From Mycobacterium aquaticum (GTDB taxonomy: Bacteria; Actinomycetota; Actinomycetes; Mycobacteriales; Mycobacteriaceae): a stretch of 64,000 nt of DNA. Each line of letters starts with the position of its first letter. The stretch's first letter is position 1. Positions 35,863 to 45,751 of this stretch are shown in pieces. The notes beneath the pieces were generated by a model. That model did no database searches. It was not told where the DNA came from and saw only the letters and a program-made list of their open reading frames with translations. The stretch spans positions 62,001 through 126,000 of the forward strand of contig NZ_MVHF01000011.1 in assembly GCF_002086485.1 (NCBI RefSeq), read 5' to 3'. The position numbers were made by a program, and so were the translations under genes.

Positions 35863-36350
35863 AACCGCTCCAATCGTCGCAGGATCTCGTCGAGCACGGC
35901 CCGCCCCGGCCCGGGTTGTTCGGCAGCCGCGCCGGTGCCGATGACGTTGTCGGGATCGACCCATTGCCACAGCTCGGGGCCGAACAGCATGCGGCCGGTG
36001 GCGACGAACACCGTGGGATCTGCGGTCTGCCGGTGGCCGGTGGCGGCCGCGAATTCCCTGGCCAGCCGGGGCCGCAGGTGCCGGTCCCACTGCAACCGCG
36101 TCGAGTCGGCCCGCTGGATCAGCGTGTCGGTCTGAGACCTCCACTGGCCCAGCAGTTCTGCGGCATCGTCGACGGCATGATCTGACTCCTCGGGGTCGGC
36201 GTCGTCGCGCAGCGACCAGCGGAGGGTGACCAGCAGTGCCGCCACCGCGGCGCCGGCACCCCAGGCCACCACGCGGCGGTCGGGCATCAGCACCGCGACC
36301 ACCTCGACCAGCACCACCAACAGCAGCCCGGCAGCCACGGTTTTCTTCAT
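35859..36350 (-). CDS. membrane-anchored protein of the moxR cluster
   Basis: 163 residues with two N-terminal helices (about 3-22 and 28-45) and a soluble C-terminal part. Start ATG at 36348-36350 overlaps the upstream DUF4129 gene by 4 bp, and its stop overlaps the moxR start by 4 bp. No known domain recognised; the family position suggests a partner of MoxR. Confidence 0.8.
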   Translation of the reverse strand: MKKTVAAGLLLVVLVEVVAVLMPDRRVVAWGAGAAVAALLVTLRWSLRDDADPEESDHAVDDAAELLGQWRSQTDTLIQRADSTRLQWDRHLRPRLAREFAAATGHRQTADPTVFVATGRMLFGPELWQWVDPDNVIGTGAAAEQPGPGRAVLDEILRRLERL

Positions 36351-37273
36351 GCCAGGCTCCGCAGTTCGGCCAATACGCGGTGCAGCGCCTGGATCGCGGC
36401 TTCGCGGTGATCCTCGTTCATCACATGCGGGCTGAACCTGGCCTCGGTGAAGAGCTCGACGAGTTCGGTTGCGCTGTCGGCGGACAGTGCGTGGTGCTGC
36501 ACAGCCCGTGCCAGCACCTCCGACGGCGTGTCGGAGGCGAGCGGCACCGCACCGGGGGCGTGCGCCAGTGCGCGCTCCATCGCGACGTAACAGGCGATGA
36601 TGGCCGCACGCGGGTCGCGGCTCAGATCGCCGATTTCTTCCAGACCGAGTTCGGCTGCGCGGGCTAGCCTTTCGGGCCCACGCGGCAGGTGCCGTGTGGC
36701 CGAGCGGATTCCGTCCTCCGGGGGCGCCGGCGGCAGGCCTGCGCGCCGCGCATGTCTGGCGATGCCGAATCCCACGATGATCAACAGCGCGACAGTCGTC
36801 GCCGCCAGATAACCGAAGGCACTCGGCCCCGACCCGGTGGGATCCGGTTGCCGGTTGGGGACCGAGCTGGGCGGCGCCGGTGTCTGCGTGGCGGGCGCCG
36901 GTAGCACCGGCGTCGCGGTCAGCCGCGTGATCAGGACGAGGACGAGCAACCATGCCAGGGTCGCGGCGATCGCGAGCAACACCCAGCGCCAGCGCAGCCG
37001 GACCCGAAGGCCGCGCAGTTCCAGCCGGCCGACGCCGTCACCCGCACCGGGTTCGGCGGGCTTGCGCGGCGCGGTGAGGACCGCGAAGGCGAATCCGGCC
37101 AGGCCCACGGCCAGCAGGACGACGAGAGCGACGAGACTGGCCGGTGAATCCGACGACGGCGGCGCCTGAGCGCGTGTCGCGCCGGGCAGGTGACCCCGCA
37201 CGGCCACGGCAGCGATCACCAGGAGCACGAGCACTGTGGCCGTGCGCCGCGTCGTCCTGTCGATATCCGGCAT
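36347..37273 (-). CDS. DUF4129 domain membrane protein
   Basis: 308 residues with several membrane helices in the first 190 residues (at about 12-30, 44-66, 95-118 and 148-172). The C-terminal 110 residues fit DUF4129 (a conserved helical domain beginning near RGPERLARAAELGLEEI... and ending ALHRVLAELRSL). It is the first gene of the moxR operon. Divergent from cobG with 63 bp between the starts. Function unknown. Confidence 0.87.
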   Translation of the reverse strand: MPDIDRTTRRTATVLVLLVIAAVAVRGHLPGATRAQAPPSSDSPASLVALVVLLAVGLAGFAFAVLTAPRKPAEPGAGDGVGRLELRGLRVRLRWRWVLLAIAATLAWLLVLVLITRLTATPVLPAPATQTPAPPSSVPNRQPDPTGSGPSAFGYLAATTVALLIIVGFGIARHARRAGLPPAPPEDGIRSATRHLPRGPERLARAAELGLEEIGDLSRDPRAAIIACYVAMERALAHAPGAVPLASDTPSEVLARAVQHHALSADSATELVELFTEARFSPHVMNEDHREAAIQALHRVLAELRSLA

Positions 37274-37336
37274 CGCCTGAACAATCGTCGCACGAATTCA
37301 GGGCGCGGCCAGGAAGTTCCTAGAATGGAGCCGGAC

Positions 37337-38455
37337 ATGACCCGAACCCGCGACGACGATGCCTGCCCCGGTGCACTGACGGTGCACCGGGCCGCCGACG
37401 GCGCCCTGGCCCGGATCCGCTTGGCCGGCGGGATGATCACCGCTGGGCAGCTCGCCACCCTGGCCGAGGTGGCCGATCAGTTCGGTTCTCCGGCAATGGA
37501 ACTCACGTCGCGCGGCAATGTTCAGCTGCGCGCCATCACCGATACCGATGCGGTGGCCGCAGCGCTGACCGACGCCGGGCTGCTGCCCTCGGCGTCGCAT
37601 GAGCGCGTCCGCAACATCGTCGCGTCCCCGCTCTCGGGACGCTCCGGCGGGCTGGCCGACGTGCGCGGCCTCGTCGGCGAACTGGACCAGGCCATCCAAG
37701 CGCAGCCGATCCTGGCCGAGCTGCCCGGCCGGTTCTGGTTCGGCATCGACGACGGCCGCGGCGACGTGTCGGGGCTGGCGGCCGACGTCGGCGCCCACAT
37801 GCTCGACGCCGACACCGCGGCCCTGCTGCTGTCCGGCACCGACACCGGGGTGCGGATGACGGTCGCCGACGTGGTGCCGACGCTCGTCGACACGGCGAAG
37901 CGCTTCGCCGAGATTCGCGGAAATTCTTGGCGCATAACCGAACTCGACGACACCGCGGCACTGCTGGCCGGACGTGACGTCAGCGCGGCCGCAGGCGCGC
38001 AGTGGCCACCGACGATACGGCCCCCGGTCGGTTGGATCGAGCAGCGTGACGGCCGGATCACCCTCGGCGCGGGTGTGCCGCTCGGGGTTCTGCAGGCCCG
38101 CACGGCCCAGTTCCTGGCCGCGATCGAGGCGCCGGTGGTCATCACGCCGTGGCGGTCGGTGCTGGTGTGCGACCTCGACGAGGGGGTGGCGGACGTGTCG
38201 CTGCGGGTGCTGGCCCCGATGGGTTTGATCTTCGACGAGAATTCCCCGTGGCTGGACATCAGTTCCTGCACCGGCAGCCCCGGCTGCGCCAAATCGTTGG
38301 CCGACGTGCGGGCCGACGCCGCCGAAGCGGTCAACACACCCGCGAGCACCCACCGACATTTCGTCGGCTGCGACCGCGCCTGCGGTAGCCCGCCCGTCGG
38401 CGAGGTGCTGGTGGCGGGCGAGGACGGATACCACCCGCGTCTTCCACCCCCGTAA
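37337..38455 (+). CDS. cobG: precorrin-3B synthase
   Basis: CobG is the oxygen-dependent 4Fe-4S monooxygenase of the aerobic cobalamin route, forming precorrin-3B. The 372-residue protein has two nitrite/sulfite-reductase ferredoxin-like half domains. The cluster motif near the C-terminus is C-T-G-S-P-G-C ... C-D-R-A-C. I use ATG at 37337; TAGAAT (37321-37326) lies 10 nt upstream, and GGAG in between could act as a ribosome site. A longer frame from 37190 overlaps the divergent DUF4129 gene. It is followed by cobH after 9 nt. Confidence 0.95.
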   Translation: MTRTRDDDACPGALTVHRAADGALARIRLAGGMITAGQLATLAEVADQFGSPAMELTSRGNVQLRAITDTDAVAAALTDAGLLPSASHERVRNIVASPLSGRSGGLADVRGLVGELDQAIQAQPILAELPGRFWFGIDDGRGDVSGLAADVGAHMLDADTAALLLSGTDTGVRMTVADVVPTLVDTAKRFAEIRGNSWRITELDDTAALLAGRDVSAAAGAQWPPTIRPPVGWIEQRDGRITLGAGVPLGVLQARTAQFLAAIEAPVVITPWRSVLVCDLDEGVADVSLRVLAPMGLIFDENSPWLDISSCTGSPGCAKSLADVRADAAEAVNTPASTHRHFVGCDRACGSPPVGEVLVAGEDGYHPRLPPP

Positions 38456-38464
38456 GGTGTTCGC

Positions 38465-39091
38465 GTGCTCGACTACATCCGCGACGCTGCGGAGATCTAC
38501 CGGCAGTCGTTCGCGACGATCCGCGACGAGGCCGATCTGGAGCGTTTTCCCGCCGACGTCTCGCGTGTCGTGGTCCGGCTCATCCACACCTGCGGCCAGG
38601 TCGATGTCGCCGAACACGTCGCGTTCAGCGCCGATGTGGTCACCAGGGCGCATGCCGCGCTGATTGCGGGGGCGCCGGTGCTGTGCGATTCGTCCATGGT
38701 GGCGGCCGGTATCACCCGCTCACGACTCCCCGCCGACAACGAGGTGGTGTCTCTGGTCGCCGATCCGCGCGCCCCCGAGCTGGCGACCCGGCTGGGCAGC
38801 ACGCGCTCCGCGGCCGCCGTCGATCTGTGGGCCGACCGCCTCGGCGGCTCGGTGGTGGCGATCGGCAATGCGCCGACGGCCCTGTTCCGGCTGCTCGAAC
38901 TGCTCGACGAGGGTGCTCCGGTACCCGCCGCGGTGCTCGGTGGTCCGGTCGGCTTCGTCGGGTCCGCCCAGTCCAAGCAGGAACTGATCGAGCGCCCACG
39001 CGGAATGTCCTATCTGGTGGTGACCGGCAGGCGCGGCGGCAGCGCGATGGCCGCCGCCGCCGTCAATGCGATTGCGAGCGAACGCGAATGA
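38465..39091 (+). CDS. cobH: precorrin-8X methylmutase
   Basis: CobH moves a methyl group from C-11 to C-12, giving hydrogenobyrinic acid. 208 residues, usual length. The family segments are [21 protein letters not shown] and [19 protein letters not shown] start at 38465. The stop overlaps the next gene by 4 bp (ATGA). Confidence 0.96.
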   Translation: MLDYIRDAAEIYRQSFATIRDEADLERFPADVSRVVVRLIHTCGQVDVAEHVAFSADVVTRAHAALIAGAPVLCDSSMVAAGITRSRLPADNEVVSLVADPRAPELATRLGSTRSAAAVDLWADRLGGSVVAIGNAPTALFRLLELLDEGAPVPAAVLGGPVGFVGSAQSKQELIERPRGMSYLVVTGRRGGSAMAAAAVNAIASERE

Positions 39092-40575
39092 CGGCAAGGG
39101 GAACCCTCTACGGAGTCGGTCTTGGCCCGGGTGATCCGGAGTTGGTGACGGTCAAGGCCGCTCGGCTGATCGGCGAGGCCGACGTCATCGCCTATCACAG
39201 CGCCCGGCACGGTCACAGCATCGCCAGGGGCATCGCCGAACGGTATCTGCGTCCCGGCCAGGTCGAAGAACACCTGGTGTACCCGGTGACCACCGAGACC
39301 ACCGACCATCCCGGCGGCTACGCGGGCGCGATGGAGGACTTCTACGCCGAGTCCGCCGAGCGCATCGCGACGCACCTGGAGGCCGGCCGCAACGTGGCTC
39401 TGCTGGCCGAGGGCGATCCGCTGTTCTACAGCTCCTACATGCACATGCACACCCGGCTCACCGAGCGGTTCGACGCCGTCATCGTGCCCGGTGTGACCTC
39501 GGTCAGCGCGGCATCGGCCGCCACCGGCACACCGCTGGTGCAGGGCGACGAGGTGCTCACCATCCTGCCCGGCACCCTGCCCGCCGAGGAGCTCAAGCGG
39601 CGGCTGTCCGACACCGACGCAGCCGTGATCCTCAAACTCGGCCGGTCGTATACCGCTGTGCGCGAGGCTCTTTCATCAACAGGTCGGCTCGATGAGGCGT
39701 ACTACGTGGAGCGGGCCAGCACCGAGCGCCAGCGGGTGGCGCCGGCCGCCGACATCGAGCCCGGCAAGGTGCCGTACTTCTCACTGGCCATGATCCCCGG
39801 CGGAGGCCGCGTCGCGCCCCCGCCGACGGGCAGCGTCGTGGTGATCGGTCTGGGGCCGGGCGACTCCGACTGGATGACCCCGCAGAGCCGGCGCGAGCTC
39901 GCCGCGGCGACCGACCTGATCGGGTACTTCCCGTACCTGGAACGGGCAGGCCTGCGGCCCGGGCAGCGCCACCACCCCAGCGACAACACCGACGAGCCCG
40001 CCCGCGCCGAGCTGGCCTGCAGCCTGGCCCAACAGGGCCGCACCGTCGCGGTGGTCTCGTCCGGAGATCCCGGGGTGTTCGCGATGGCCACCGCGGTGCT
40101 CGAGGAGGCCAAGCAATGGCCGGGTGTCGAGGTCCGCGTCATCCCCGCGATGACGGCCGCCCAGGCCGTCGCCAGCCGGGCCGGCGCGCCGCTCGGCCAC
40201 GACTACGCGGTGATCTCGTTGTCCGACCGGCTCAAGCCGTGGGACGTGATCGCTTCTCGGCTGACCGCGGCGGCCAAGGCCGATCTGGTGCTGGCCATCT
40301 ACAACCCGGCGTCCAAGACCCGAACCTGGCAGGTCGGTGCGATGCGCGACCTGTTGTTGGAGCACCGCGACCCGAGCACGCCGGTGATCATCGGTCGGGC
40401 GGTGTCCGGCGCGCAGCCCGGCAGCGGTGAGAGTGTCCGGGTGGTGCGGCTCGCCGATCTCGACCCCGGTGAGGTCGACATGCGGTGCCTGTTGATCATC
40501 GGTTCGTCGCAGACGCAGTGGTACACCGATCAGGACCGGGACCGGGTCTTCACCCCGCGGCGCTACCCGAGCTGA
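39088..40575 (+). CDS. cobIJ: precorrin-2 C20- / precorrin-3B C17-methyltransferase fusion
   Basis: The 495-residue protein joins two SAM-dependent tetrapyrrole methylases: CobI (about 1-240, starting [16 protein letters not shown]) and CobJ (about 250-495, starting [16 protein letters not shown]). Both domains show the family's GxGPGD loop. The same fusion is found in M. tuberculosis (Rv2066). It links two steps separated by CobG, which could favour channelling. The start overlaps cobH by 4 bp. Translationally coupled cobG-cobH-cobIJ is one operon. Confidence 0.96.
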   Translation: MTARGTLYGVGLGPGDPELVTVKAARLIGEADVIAYHSARHGHSIARGIAERYLRPGQVEEHLVYPVTTETTDHPGGYAGAMEDFYAESAERIATHLEAGRNVALLAEGDPLFYSSYMHMHTRLTERFDAVIVPGVTSVSAASAATGTPLVQGDEVLTILPGTLPAEELKRRLSDTDAAVILKLGRSYTAVREALSSTGRLDEAYYVERASTERQRVAPAADIEPGKVPYFSLAMIPGGGRVAPPPTGSVVVIGLGPGDSDWMTPQSRRELAAATDLIGYFPYLERAGLRPGQRHHPSDNTDEPARAELACSLAQQGRTVAVVSSGDPGVFAMATAVLEEAKQWPGVEVRVIPAMTAAQAVASRAGAPLGHDYAVISLSDRLKPWDVIASRLTAAAKADLVLAIYNPASKTRTWQVGAMRDLLLEHRDPSTPVIIGRAVSGAQPGSGESVRVVRLADLDPGEVDMRCLLIIGSSQTQWYTDQDRDRVFTPRRYPS

Positions 40576-40601
40576 GCTGCGGCCGCCGCTAGGGTCGGCC
40601 T

Positions 40602-42473
40602 ATGAGCACACGCCCCGCGGTGGACCGACTCGTCATGTACAAGCACGGCGTCGCGTATGTCAGCCGCAGCGGGCCCGTCGACGGTGACCTCGAACTGACG
40701 TTCCGCCGCGACGACATGAAGGACGTGTTGAAGTCGCTGACGGTGGACATCGCCGGCGGGCAGGCATCGGTGGGCACCATCGCGTTCGACACGCCTTCGG
40801 ATCCCCGCACCGAACTCGCCGGCCGCAACCTGCTGTTGGAGCCGGGTGGCGCACTTCTCGGACTCATCGAGGCGTTGCGCGGCCGGGTGGTCGAGGTGCG
40901 CTGCGGCGATCGACGTCACCGCGGCGAGGTCGTCGGCGTCGACGAGTCCGGCGAGAATCGGCGACTGCTGGTGCTGCGCACCGAGGCCGGTGCGGTGAGC
41001 CTTGTCGACCTCAACGAGACCGACCAGGTCGACCTGATCGAGGATCCCTCGCGCGCGGACCTGGCGTACCTGATCGACCGGTCGCGCGCCGCGACCGCGG
41101 GCCAGGATTGTCAAGTGGCCGTACAGATCCGGGGCGCCGCCGAGCAGGCGCGGGTGTCCTACATCGTCCCGGCACCGATGTGGCGGGTGTCGTATCGGTT
41201 GGTCCGCGACGGTGACACGCTGGTGCTGGCCGCCATGGGTATCGTGCACAACCCGGTCGACGAGGATCTCACCGACGTCTCCCTGACATTGACCACCGGA
41301 CAACCGATTTCGTTCGACATCGACCTGTACCACGGCAGGAAGGTGCGGCGCGCGGTGGTCGAAGAGCCCGAACGTGTGGCGGTGGCGAAGGCCACCCGCG
41401 CCGGAGGCGTGATGCCCGCCCCTGCGCTCGCCGGGATGCCGATGGCCGCAGGCTCTTTCGACGCGTACGCGGATGCCGCAGCCGACGTCGAAACCTCGGA
41501 CAGCGGTGAGCATTTCGAATACCGACTGACGACGCCGGTGTCACTGAAGCGCGGCGGTGCGGCCATGGTGCCGCTCGCGGTGACGCCCGTCGACGGGGTC
41601 CGCCGTGAACTGGTGTGGCGGGATGGCGCACCGCCCGCGCCCGACGTCGTGTTGGCCTTCACCAACAGCACCGGCGTGGTGTTGGAAGAGGGACCCGCGG
41701 TGATCTACGAGCAGGACAGCTACGCCGGAGAGGCCATGGTGCCGTTCACCGCGCGAGATACCAAGGTGCGATTGGCATTTGCCAAGGATCTGGCGGTGCG
41801 GTGCCGCAGCAAGAGCGCCGCCGACCGGGTGACCGTCCGGGTCCGGCTGGGCGCCGACGCCGTGGTCGAGGAGCAGCGTTTCGAGAAGCGTTACACGCTG
41901 CGCGCCGAGAACGATCACGACGAGGCCGTCGACGTCATCTTCGAACTGCTCCGCGTTCGTGAGCGCACGTTCGCCCCGCTCGATGGTGTCGTCGACATCG
42001 AGACCGATGGAGGCTGGCACCGGGTCCGGATTTCGGTACCCGGGCATCAGACCGTCGAGGCCACGGTTTTGGAAACCTGGCCGGTCTACACCGAGATCGA
42101 CTACCGGCAGCTTTCACCCCGTCAGCTGGAGCAATGGCTGGCCGGGCGGTCGCTGGACGCCGCGACCATCGATGAGCTGTCGGGTGTGCTGCGGCAATGG
42201 GAGCACGCCGACCGCCTCGACGCCGAACGGGACCGCCTCGAAGCCGGCCGCATCGAGGACTACGCCGCGCAGACCCGCATCGCCGAACAGCTCAAGGTGC
42301 TGGGCTCCGACGGCCAGGAGGGTGAACTGCGACGGCGGCAGGTCGACCAGCTCGAGCAACTGCAGAATCGGGTCAACGCGCTCGACACGCAGATCCGCTC
42401 ACTGCGTGCGGACGCCGACGCCGCCCGCGTGGCGGCGTCGGAGGAGTTGCGCCGGTTGATCGGAGCGGGTTGA
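40602..42473 (+). CDS. DUF4139 domain protein within the cobalamin locus
   Basis: 623 residues. The first about 500 residues are a beta-rich DUF4139 protein (segments VDRLVMYKHGVAYV, VVNPV-like repeats, WKVVAENDHDEAVDVIFEL-like joints), and the last 130 form a coiled coil of Arg/Glu/Leu heptads (LDAERDRLEAGRIEDYAAQTRIAEQL...). No signal peptide or membrane helix. Related proteins are called mucoidy-inhibitor-like, with no established function. ATG lies 6 nt after TAGGGT, leaderless, so it has its own promoter. Its position between cobIJ and the TetR pair is not explained by the cobalamin pathway. Confidence 0.8.
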   Translation: MSTRPAVDRLVMYKHGVAYVSRSGPVDGDLELTFRRDDMKDVLKSLTVDIAGGQASVGTIAFDTPSDPRTELAGRNLLLEPGGALLGLIEALRGRVVEVRCGDRRHRGEVVGVDESGENRRLLVLRTEAGAVSLVDLNETDQVDLIEDPSRADLAYLIDRSRAATAGQDCQVAVQIRGAAEQARVSYIVPAPMWRVSYRLVRDGDTLVLAAMGIVHNPVDEDLTDVSLTLTTGQPISFDIDLYHGRKVRRAVVEEPERVAVAKATRAGGVMPAPALAGMPMAAGSFDAYADAAADVETSDSGEHFEYRLTTPVSLKRGGAAMVPLAVTPVDGVRRELVWRDGAPPAPDVVLAFTNSTGVVLEEGPAVIYEQDSYAGEAMVPFTARDTKVRLAFAKDLAVRCRSKSAADRVTVRVRLGADAVVEEQRFEKRYTLRAENDHDEAVDVIFELLRVRERTFAPLDGVVDIETDGGWHRVRISVPGHQTVEATVLETWPVYTEIDYRQLSPRQLEQWLAGRSLDAATIDELSGVLRQWEHADRLDAERDRLEAGRIEDYAAQTRIAEQLKVLGSDGQEGELRRRQVDQLEQLQNRVNALDTQIRSLRADADAARVAASEELRRLIGAG

Positions 42474-42481
42474 GCCCTGAC

Positions 42482-42519
42482 TTCTGACTCCCGTCGACAA
42501 TGATTGACGACTGTCAGAA
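42482..42519. promoter_or_regulatory. overlapping dyads before a TetR gene
   Basis: GTCGACAAT-G-ATTGACGAC (42493-42511) is a 19-bp dyad with 8 of 9 arm pairs. Outside it lie TTCTGAC (42482-42488) and GTCAGAA (42513-42519), a second, slightly off-centre pair. TGACGACTGTCA (42505-42516) gives a third. The cluster is about 60 bp upstream of the TetR start. Confidence 0.55.
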
Positions 42520-42578
42520 TCGGCATTAGTGTCCGGCGTCACATCCGTTCAGCGTGACACCCGTCGGTAGGGAGGCCA

Positions 42579-43211
42579 GTGGCACAACACGGCGCACAGG
42601 TGCGGTCCCGGATCGACCGGCGCCAGCCGCAACGCAGCGATCAGCGCCGCGCAGCCATCTTGGACGCGCTCAACCAGCACCTGATGGAGACCGGGTTCGA
42701 CTCGCTCGACATCGCCAAGGTCGCCCGGCAGGCCGGCGTGGGCCGGTCGGCGTTCTACTTCTACTTCGAGAACAAGGCTGCCGCGGTCGCCGCACTGCTC
42801 GAGCCCATGCACGACGCGCTGATGGCTGCCAACAACATCCTGGCCAACACCGACAAACCGCCCCGCACCCGGATCCGCGACACCATCGACGCCGTACTGC
42901 GCACCGCCGAGGACCACCGGTACCTGTTCCGCGCCATGCTGGAGGCCCGCGGGACCAGTGGCTCCGTGCGCGATCTGTGGGACGCGGCCAGAGAGTCGTT
43001 CGTCCCGACCGTGTCGGCAGTGATCGCTGCCGAACGCGCGAGCGGCCGGGCGCCCGCCGGTGCCGATCCGGTGGTGCTCGCCGGGCTGCTGTTGGAATTC
43101 AACGATCGGCTGCTCGAGCGCGCCATCGTCGGCGGACCGTTGACGCGCCAGCAGTTGCTCGACGGCGCGGAGGCGATCTGGATGGGCACCATCTACGGGG
43201 CGACGCAGTGA
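42579..43211 (+). CDS. TetR-family regulator
   Basis: 210 residues with HTH near 20-65 (RRAAILDALNQHLMETGFDSLDIAKVARQAGVGRSAFYFYFENKAAAV). GTG at 42579 has GGAGG about 5 nt before it. The stop overlaps the phosphotransferase start (GTGA), so the pair is an operon. Dyads at 42482-42519 are the likely operator. Ligand unknown. Confidence 0.9.
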   Translation: MAQHGAQVRSRIDRRQPQRSDQRRAAILDALNQHLMETGFDSLDIAKVARQAGVGRSAFYFYFENKAAAVAALLEPMHDALMAANNILANTDKPPRTRIRDTIDAVLRTAEDHRYLFRAMLEARGTSGSVRDLWDAARESFVPTVSAVIAAERASGRAPAGADPVVLAGLLLEFNDRLLERAIVGGPLTRQQLLDGAEAIWMGTIYGATQ

Positions 43212-44275
43212 CCGCCGCGGTGTCCATCCCGGGCAAGCCAACCGACGTCACGCCCGGATGGCTCTCGGCGGTCCTGCACACCGAGGTACGCACAGCCGAG
43301 ACGGCACCCATCGGCACCGGCCAGACCGGCGCCACGTATCGGGTGTCGGTGACCTATGCCGACGAAAACCCTGGTCTTCCGGACACTTTCGCCGTCAAGC
43401 TGCCATCGCAGGACGACACCGTGCGCGACCGTGTCGCCATCGGCTACCGCTCCGAGCATGCGTTCTACACCAATGTCGCGGGCCACGTGCAGATCCCGGT
43501 ACCGCACTGTCACCACTGCGAAATCGCCGGCGACGGCGCCGATTTCGTGTTGCTGCTGGCCGATATGGCGCCCGCGGTTCAGGGTGACCAGATCGCGGGG
43601 TGTACACCGGCGGAGGCCACGTTGGCGGTCCGGGCGCTGGCCGCCTTGCACGGTCCGACCTGGTGCGACCCACAGTGGGCCAACTTCCCCGGCATCGCGA
43701 TGCCCAGGCCCGAACCGGATTCGGCGAAGGGTTTCGGTGAGATCGCCACGGTGGCCGCCGATATCACGCTCGACCGGCTCGGCGAGCGGATGAGCGCCCA
43801 GAATCGCGACACCATGCGGGCCGCGATGTCGGTGGTGACGCCGTGGTTGCTGGCCGAGCCGGACCGGTTCGCAGTGCTGCACGGCGACTATCGGTTGGAC
43901 AACATGCTGTTCGACCCGGACCGTACCCGCGTCACCGTGGTGGACTGGCAGACGCTGGGTTCGGGCCTGCCCACGCGGGATCTGTCCTACTTCACCGCCA
44001 CGAGCCTGCGCCCGGATGTCCGGACCGCCGTGGAAACCGAGCTCGTCGATGTGTACCACCAGACCTTGCAGGCCCACGGTGTCACCGGATATGACCGGGA
44101 AAGTTGTTGGTACGACTATCGGTTGGGCATGTTGCAGGCGCCATTGATCACGGCGCTGGGCTGCGCGTTCGCCACCTCCACCGAACGGGGTGACGACATG
44201 ATGGTGGCGATGGCCGAACGCGGTTGCCAGGCCATCCGCGAGCTGGGCACCCTCGAGCTGATCAGCGCGCTCTGA
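43208..44275 (+). CDS. aminoglycoside-phosphotransferase-fold kinase
   Basis: 355 residues of a kinase fold of the APH/ChoK (ecdysteroid-kinase-like) type. The Brenner motif HGDYRLDNMLF (about 219-229) holds the catalytic Asp, and VVDWQ (about 238) has the Mg-binding Asp. The N-terminal VKLPSQ gives the ATP-binding Lys. It would phosphorylate a small hydroxyl compound; substrate unknown, and antibiotic resistance should not be assumed. The GTG start overlaps the TetR stop. The 3' end overlaps cobK by 14 bp in convergent orientation. Confidence 0.87.
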   Translation: MTAAVSIPGKPTDVTPGWLSAVLHTEVRTAETAPIGTGQTGATYRVSVTYADENPGLPDTFAVKLPSQDDTVRDRVAIGYRSEHAFYTNVAGHVQIPVPHCHHCEIAGDGADFVLLLADMAPAVQGDQIAGCTPAEATLAVRALAALHGPTWCDPQWANFPGIAMPRPEPDSAKGFGEIATVAADITLDRLGERMSAQNRDTMRAAMSVVTPWLLAEPDRFAVLHGDYRLDNMLFDPDRTRVTVVDWQTLGSGLPTRDLSYFTATSLRPDVRTAVETELVDVYHQTLQAHGVTGYDRESCWYDYRLGMLQAPLITALGCAFATSTERGDDMMVAMAERGCQAIRELGTLELISAL

Positions 44276-44996
44276 GGTGTGCCCTGACCCAGTCCGAAGC
44301 CTCGCCGACGGTGGCCACGGCGTGTACCCCGGCCGGTAGGGGTGGTCGGTCGACCATGATCACCGTCACCCCCGCGTCCGCCGCGGCCCGCAGCTTGGGC
44401 TCGGTCATGGCGCCGCCGCTGTTCTTGGTGACCAGGGCGTCGATGTGGTGCTCGGTGAGCAGGGCCAGCTCGCCCTCGTAGTGATACGGGCCGCGCGACA
44501 ACAACAATCGATGATGTTCCGGCAGGCTCGTGGGCTCGGGTGCCGTGACGGCCCGGATCAGGAACCAGGCGTCCACGCCGCGGAAGGCCGCGGTTCCGGA
44601 TCGGCCGGTGGTCAGAAATACCCGGGCATACCCGTTGTCTGCCACGGTTTTCGCGGCCTCGGCGTCGGAGGCCACCACGGTCGCGTCCCCGGGCTGCCAG
44701 GCCGGACGAGCCAGCACCAGGTGCGGCACACCGAGTTCGGCGCACACCTGCGCGGCATGCGCGGTGATGGTCGCCGCGAACGGATGGGTCGCGTCGACCA
44801 CGGCGTCGATCCGCTCGTCGCGCAACCAGTTCCGCATGCCGTCGACGCCGCCGAAACCCCCGATGCGGACCGGGCCGACCGGCAGCGCAGGCTCGGGCAC
44901 CCGTCCGGCCAGTGAGCTGATGAGCTCGACCTCGGGGTGCAGCGCCGCGGCCAGCGCCCGGGCCTCTCCCGTGCCGCCGAGCAGCAGAAGCCTCAC
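44262..44996 (-). CDS. cobK: precorrin-6A reductase
   Basis: CobK reduces precorrin-6A to precorrin-6B with NADPH. 244 residues; LLLLGGTGEARALAAAL is the nucleotide-binding start, with later family elements DATHPFAATI and TKNSGGAMTEPKLRAA. GTG at 44994-44996 shares its first base with the cobM stop. Its 3' end overlaps the convergent kinase gene by 14 bp. Confidence 0.95.
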   Translation of the reverse strand: MRLLLLGGTGEARALAAALHPEVELISSLAGRVPEPALPVGPVRIGGFGGVDGMRNWLRDERIDAVVDATHPFAATITAHAAQVCAELGVPHLVLARPAWQPGDATVVASDAEAAKTVADNGYARVFLTTGRSGTAAFRGVDAWFLIRAVTAPEPTSLPEHHRLLLSRGPYHYEGELALLTEHHIDALVTKNSGGAMTEPKLRAAADAGVTVIMVDRPPLPAGVHAVATVGEASDWVRAHLRAR

Positions 44997-45751
44997 TAGT
45001 GCCTGCTCCCCCTGCGGCGGTCCGACGAGTAGAGGTAGCTGTCGGAGAAGCCTTCGGCGGCAAGCACATCGCCGACCACGATCACCGCGGTACGGGTGAC
45101 CTCGGCGGCGTGCATCTTCTCCGCGATGTCGGCCAGCGTGCCGCGCAGCACGGTCTGCTGCGGCCAGCTCGCGAATGCCACGACCGCACACGGCGTTTCC
45201 GATCGGTACCCGCCATCGATGAGCTGCGGCACGATGTGGTCGATCTGCGCTGCGGCCAGGTGCAGCACGAGCGTCGCCCCCGGCGCGGCGAGCGTGCGCA
45301 GATCCTCGCCGTCGGGCATCGCCGTCGACAGCGTCGCGACGCGGCTCAGCGTGACCGTCTGCGCCACCCCCGGAACCGTGAGTTCACGGCCCAGCACCGC
45401 GGCGACAGCCGCGAATGCCGGTACGCCTGGCACGATTTCGTAGCGCACGCCGAGCGCGTCGAGCCTGCGGCATTGCTCGGCCAGCGCGCTGTAGATCGAC
45501 GGGTCGCCGGAGTGCAGCCGGGCCACGTCGTGACCGGCGCGGTCGGCGGCCACCAGCTCATCGATGATCTGGTCGAGGTTCAGCGGTCCGGTGTCGACGA
45601 TGCGGGCGTCCGGCGGGCAGATGGCCAGCAGGTCGTCGGGCATGATCGACCCGGCGTAGAGGCAGACGGGGCAGCTGCTCAGCAGCCGCTGGCCGCGCAC
45701 CGTAATCAGGTCTGCCGCGCCGGGACCGGCCCCGATGAAATAGACCGTCAC
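44996..45751 (-). CDS. cobM: precorrin-4 C11-methyltransferase
   Basis: SAM-dependent methylase of 251 residues with FIGAGPGAADLITVRG at the N-terminus and LHSGDPSIYSA in the middle, the CobM signature. GTG start at 45749-45751 overlaps the cobL stop (GTGA). It methylates C-11 of precorrin-4 to give precorrin-5. Confidence 0.95.
   Translation of the reverse strand: MTVYFIGAGPGAADLITVRGQRLLSSCPVCLYAGSIMPDDLLAICPPDARIVDTGPLNLDQIIDELVAADRAGHDVARLHSGDPSIYSALAEQCRRLDALGVRYEIVPGVPAFAAVAAVLGRELTVPGVAQTVTLSRVATLSTAMPDGEDLRTLAAPGATLVLHLAAAQIDHIVPQLIDGGYRSETPCAVVAFASWPQQTVLRGTLADIAEKMHAAEVTRTAVIVVGDVLAAEGFSDSYLYSSDRRRGSRH

Noticed and set aside
43208..44275. Antibiotic-resistance kinase
   Set aside because: The fold is shared with many small-molecule kinases; nothing shows aminoglycoside specificity.
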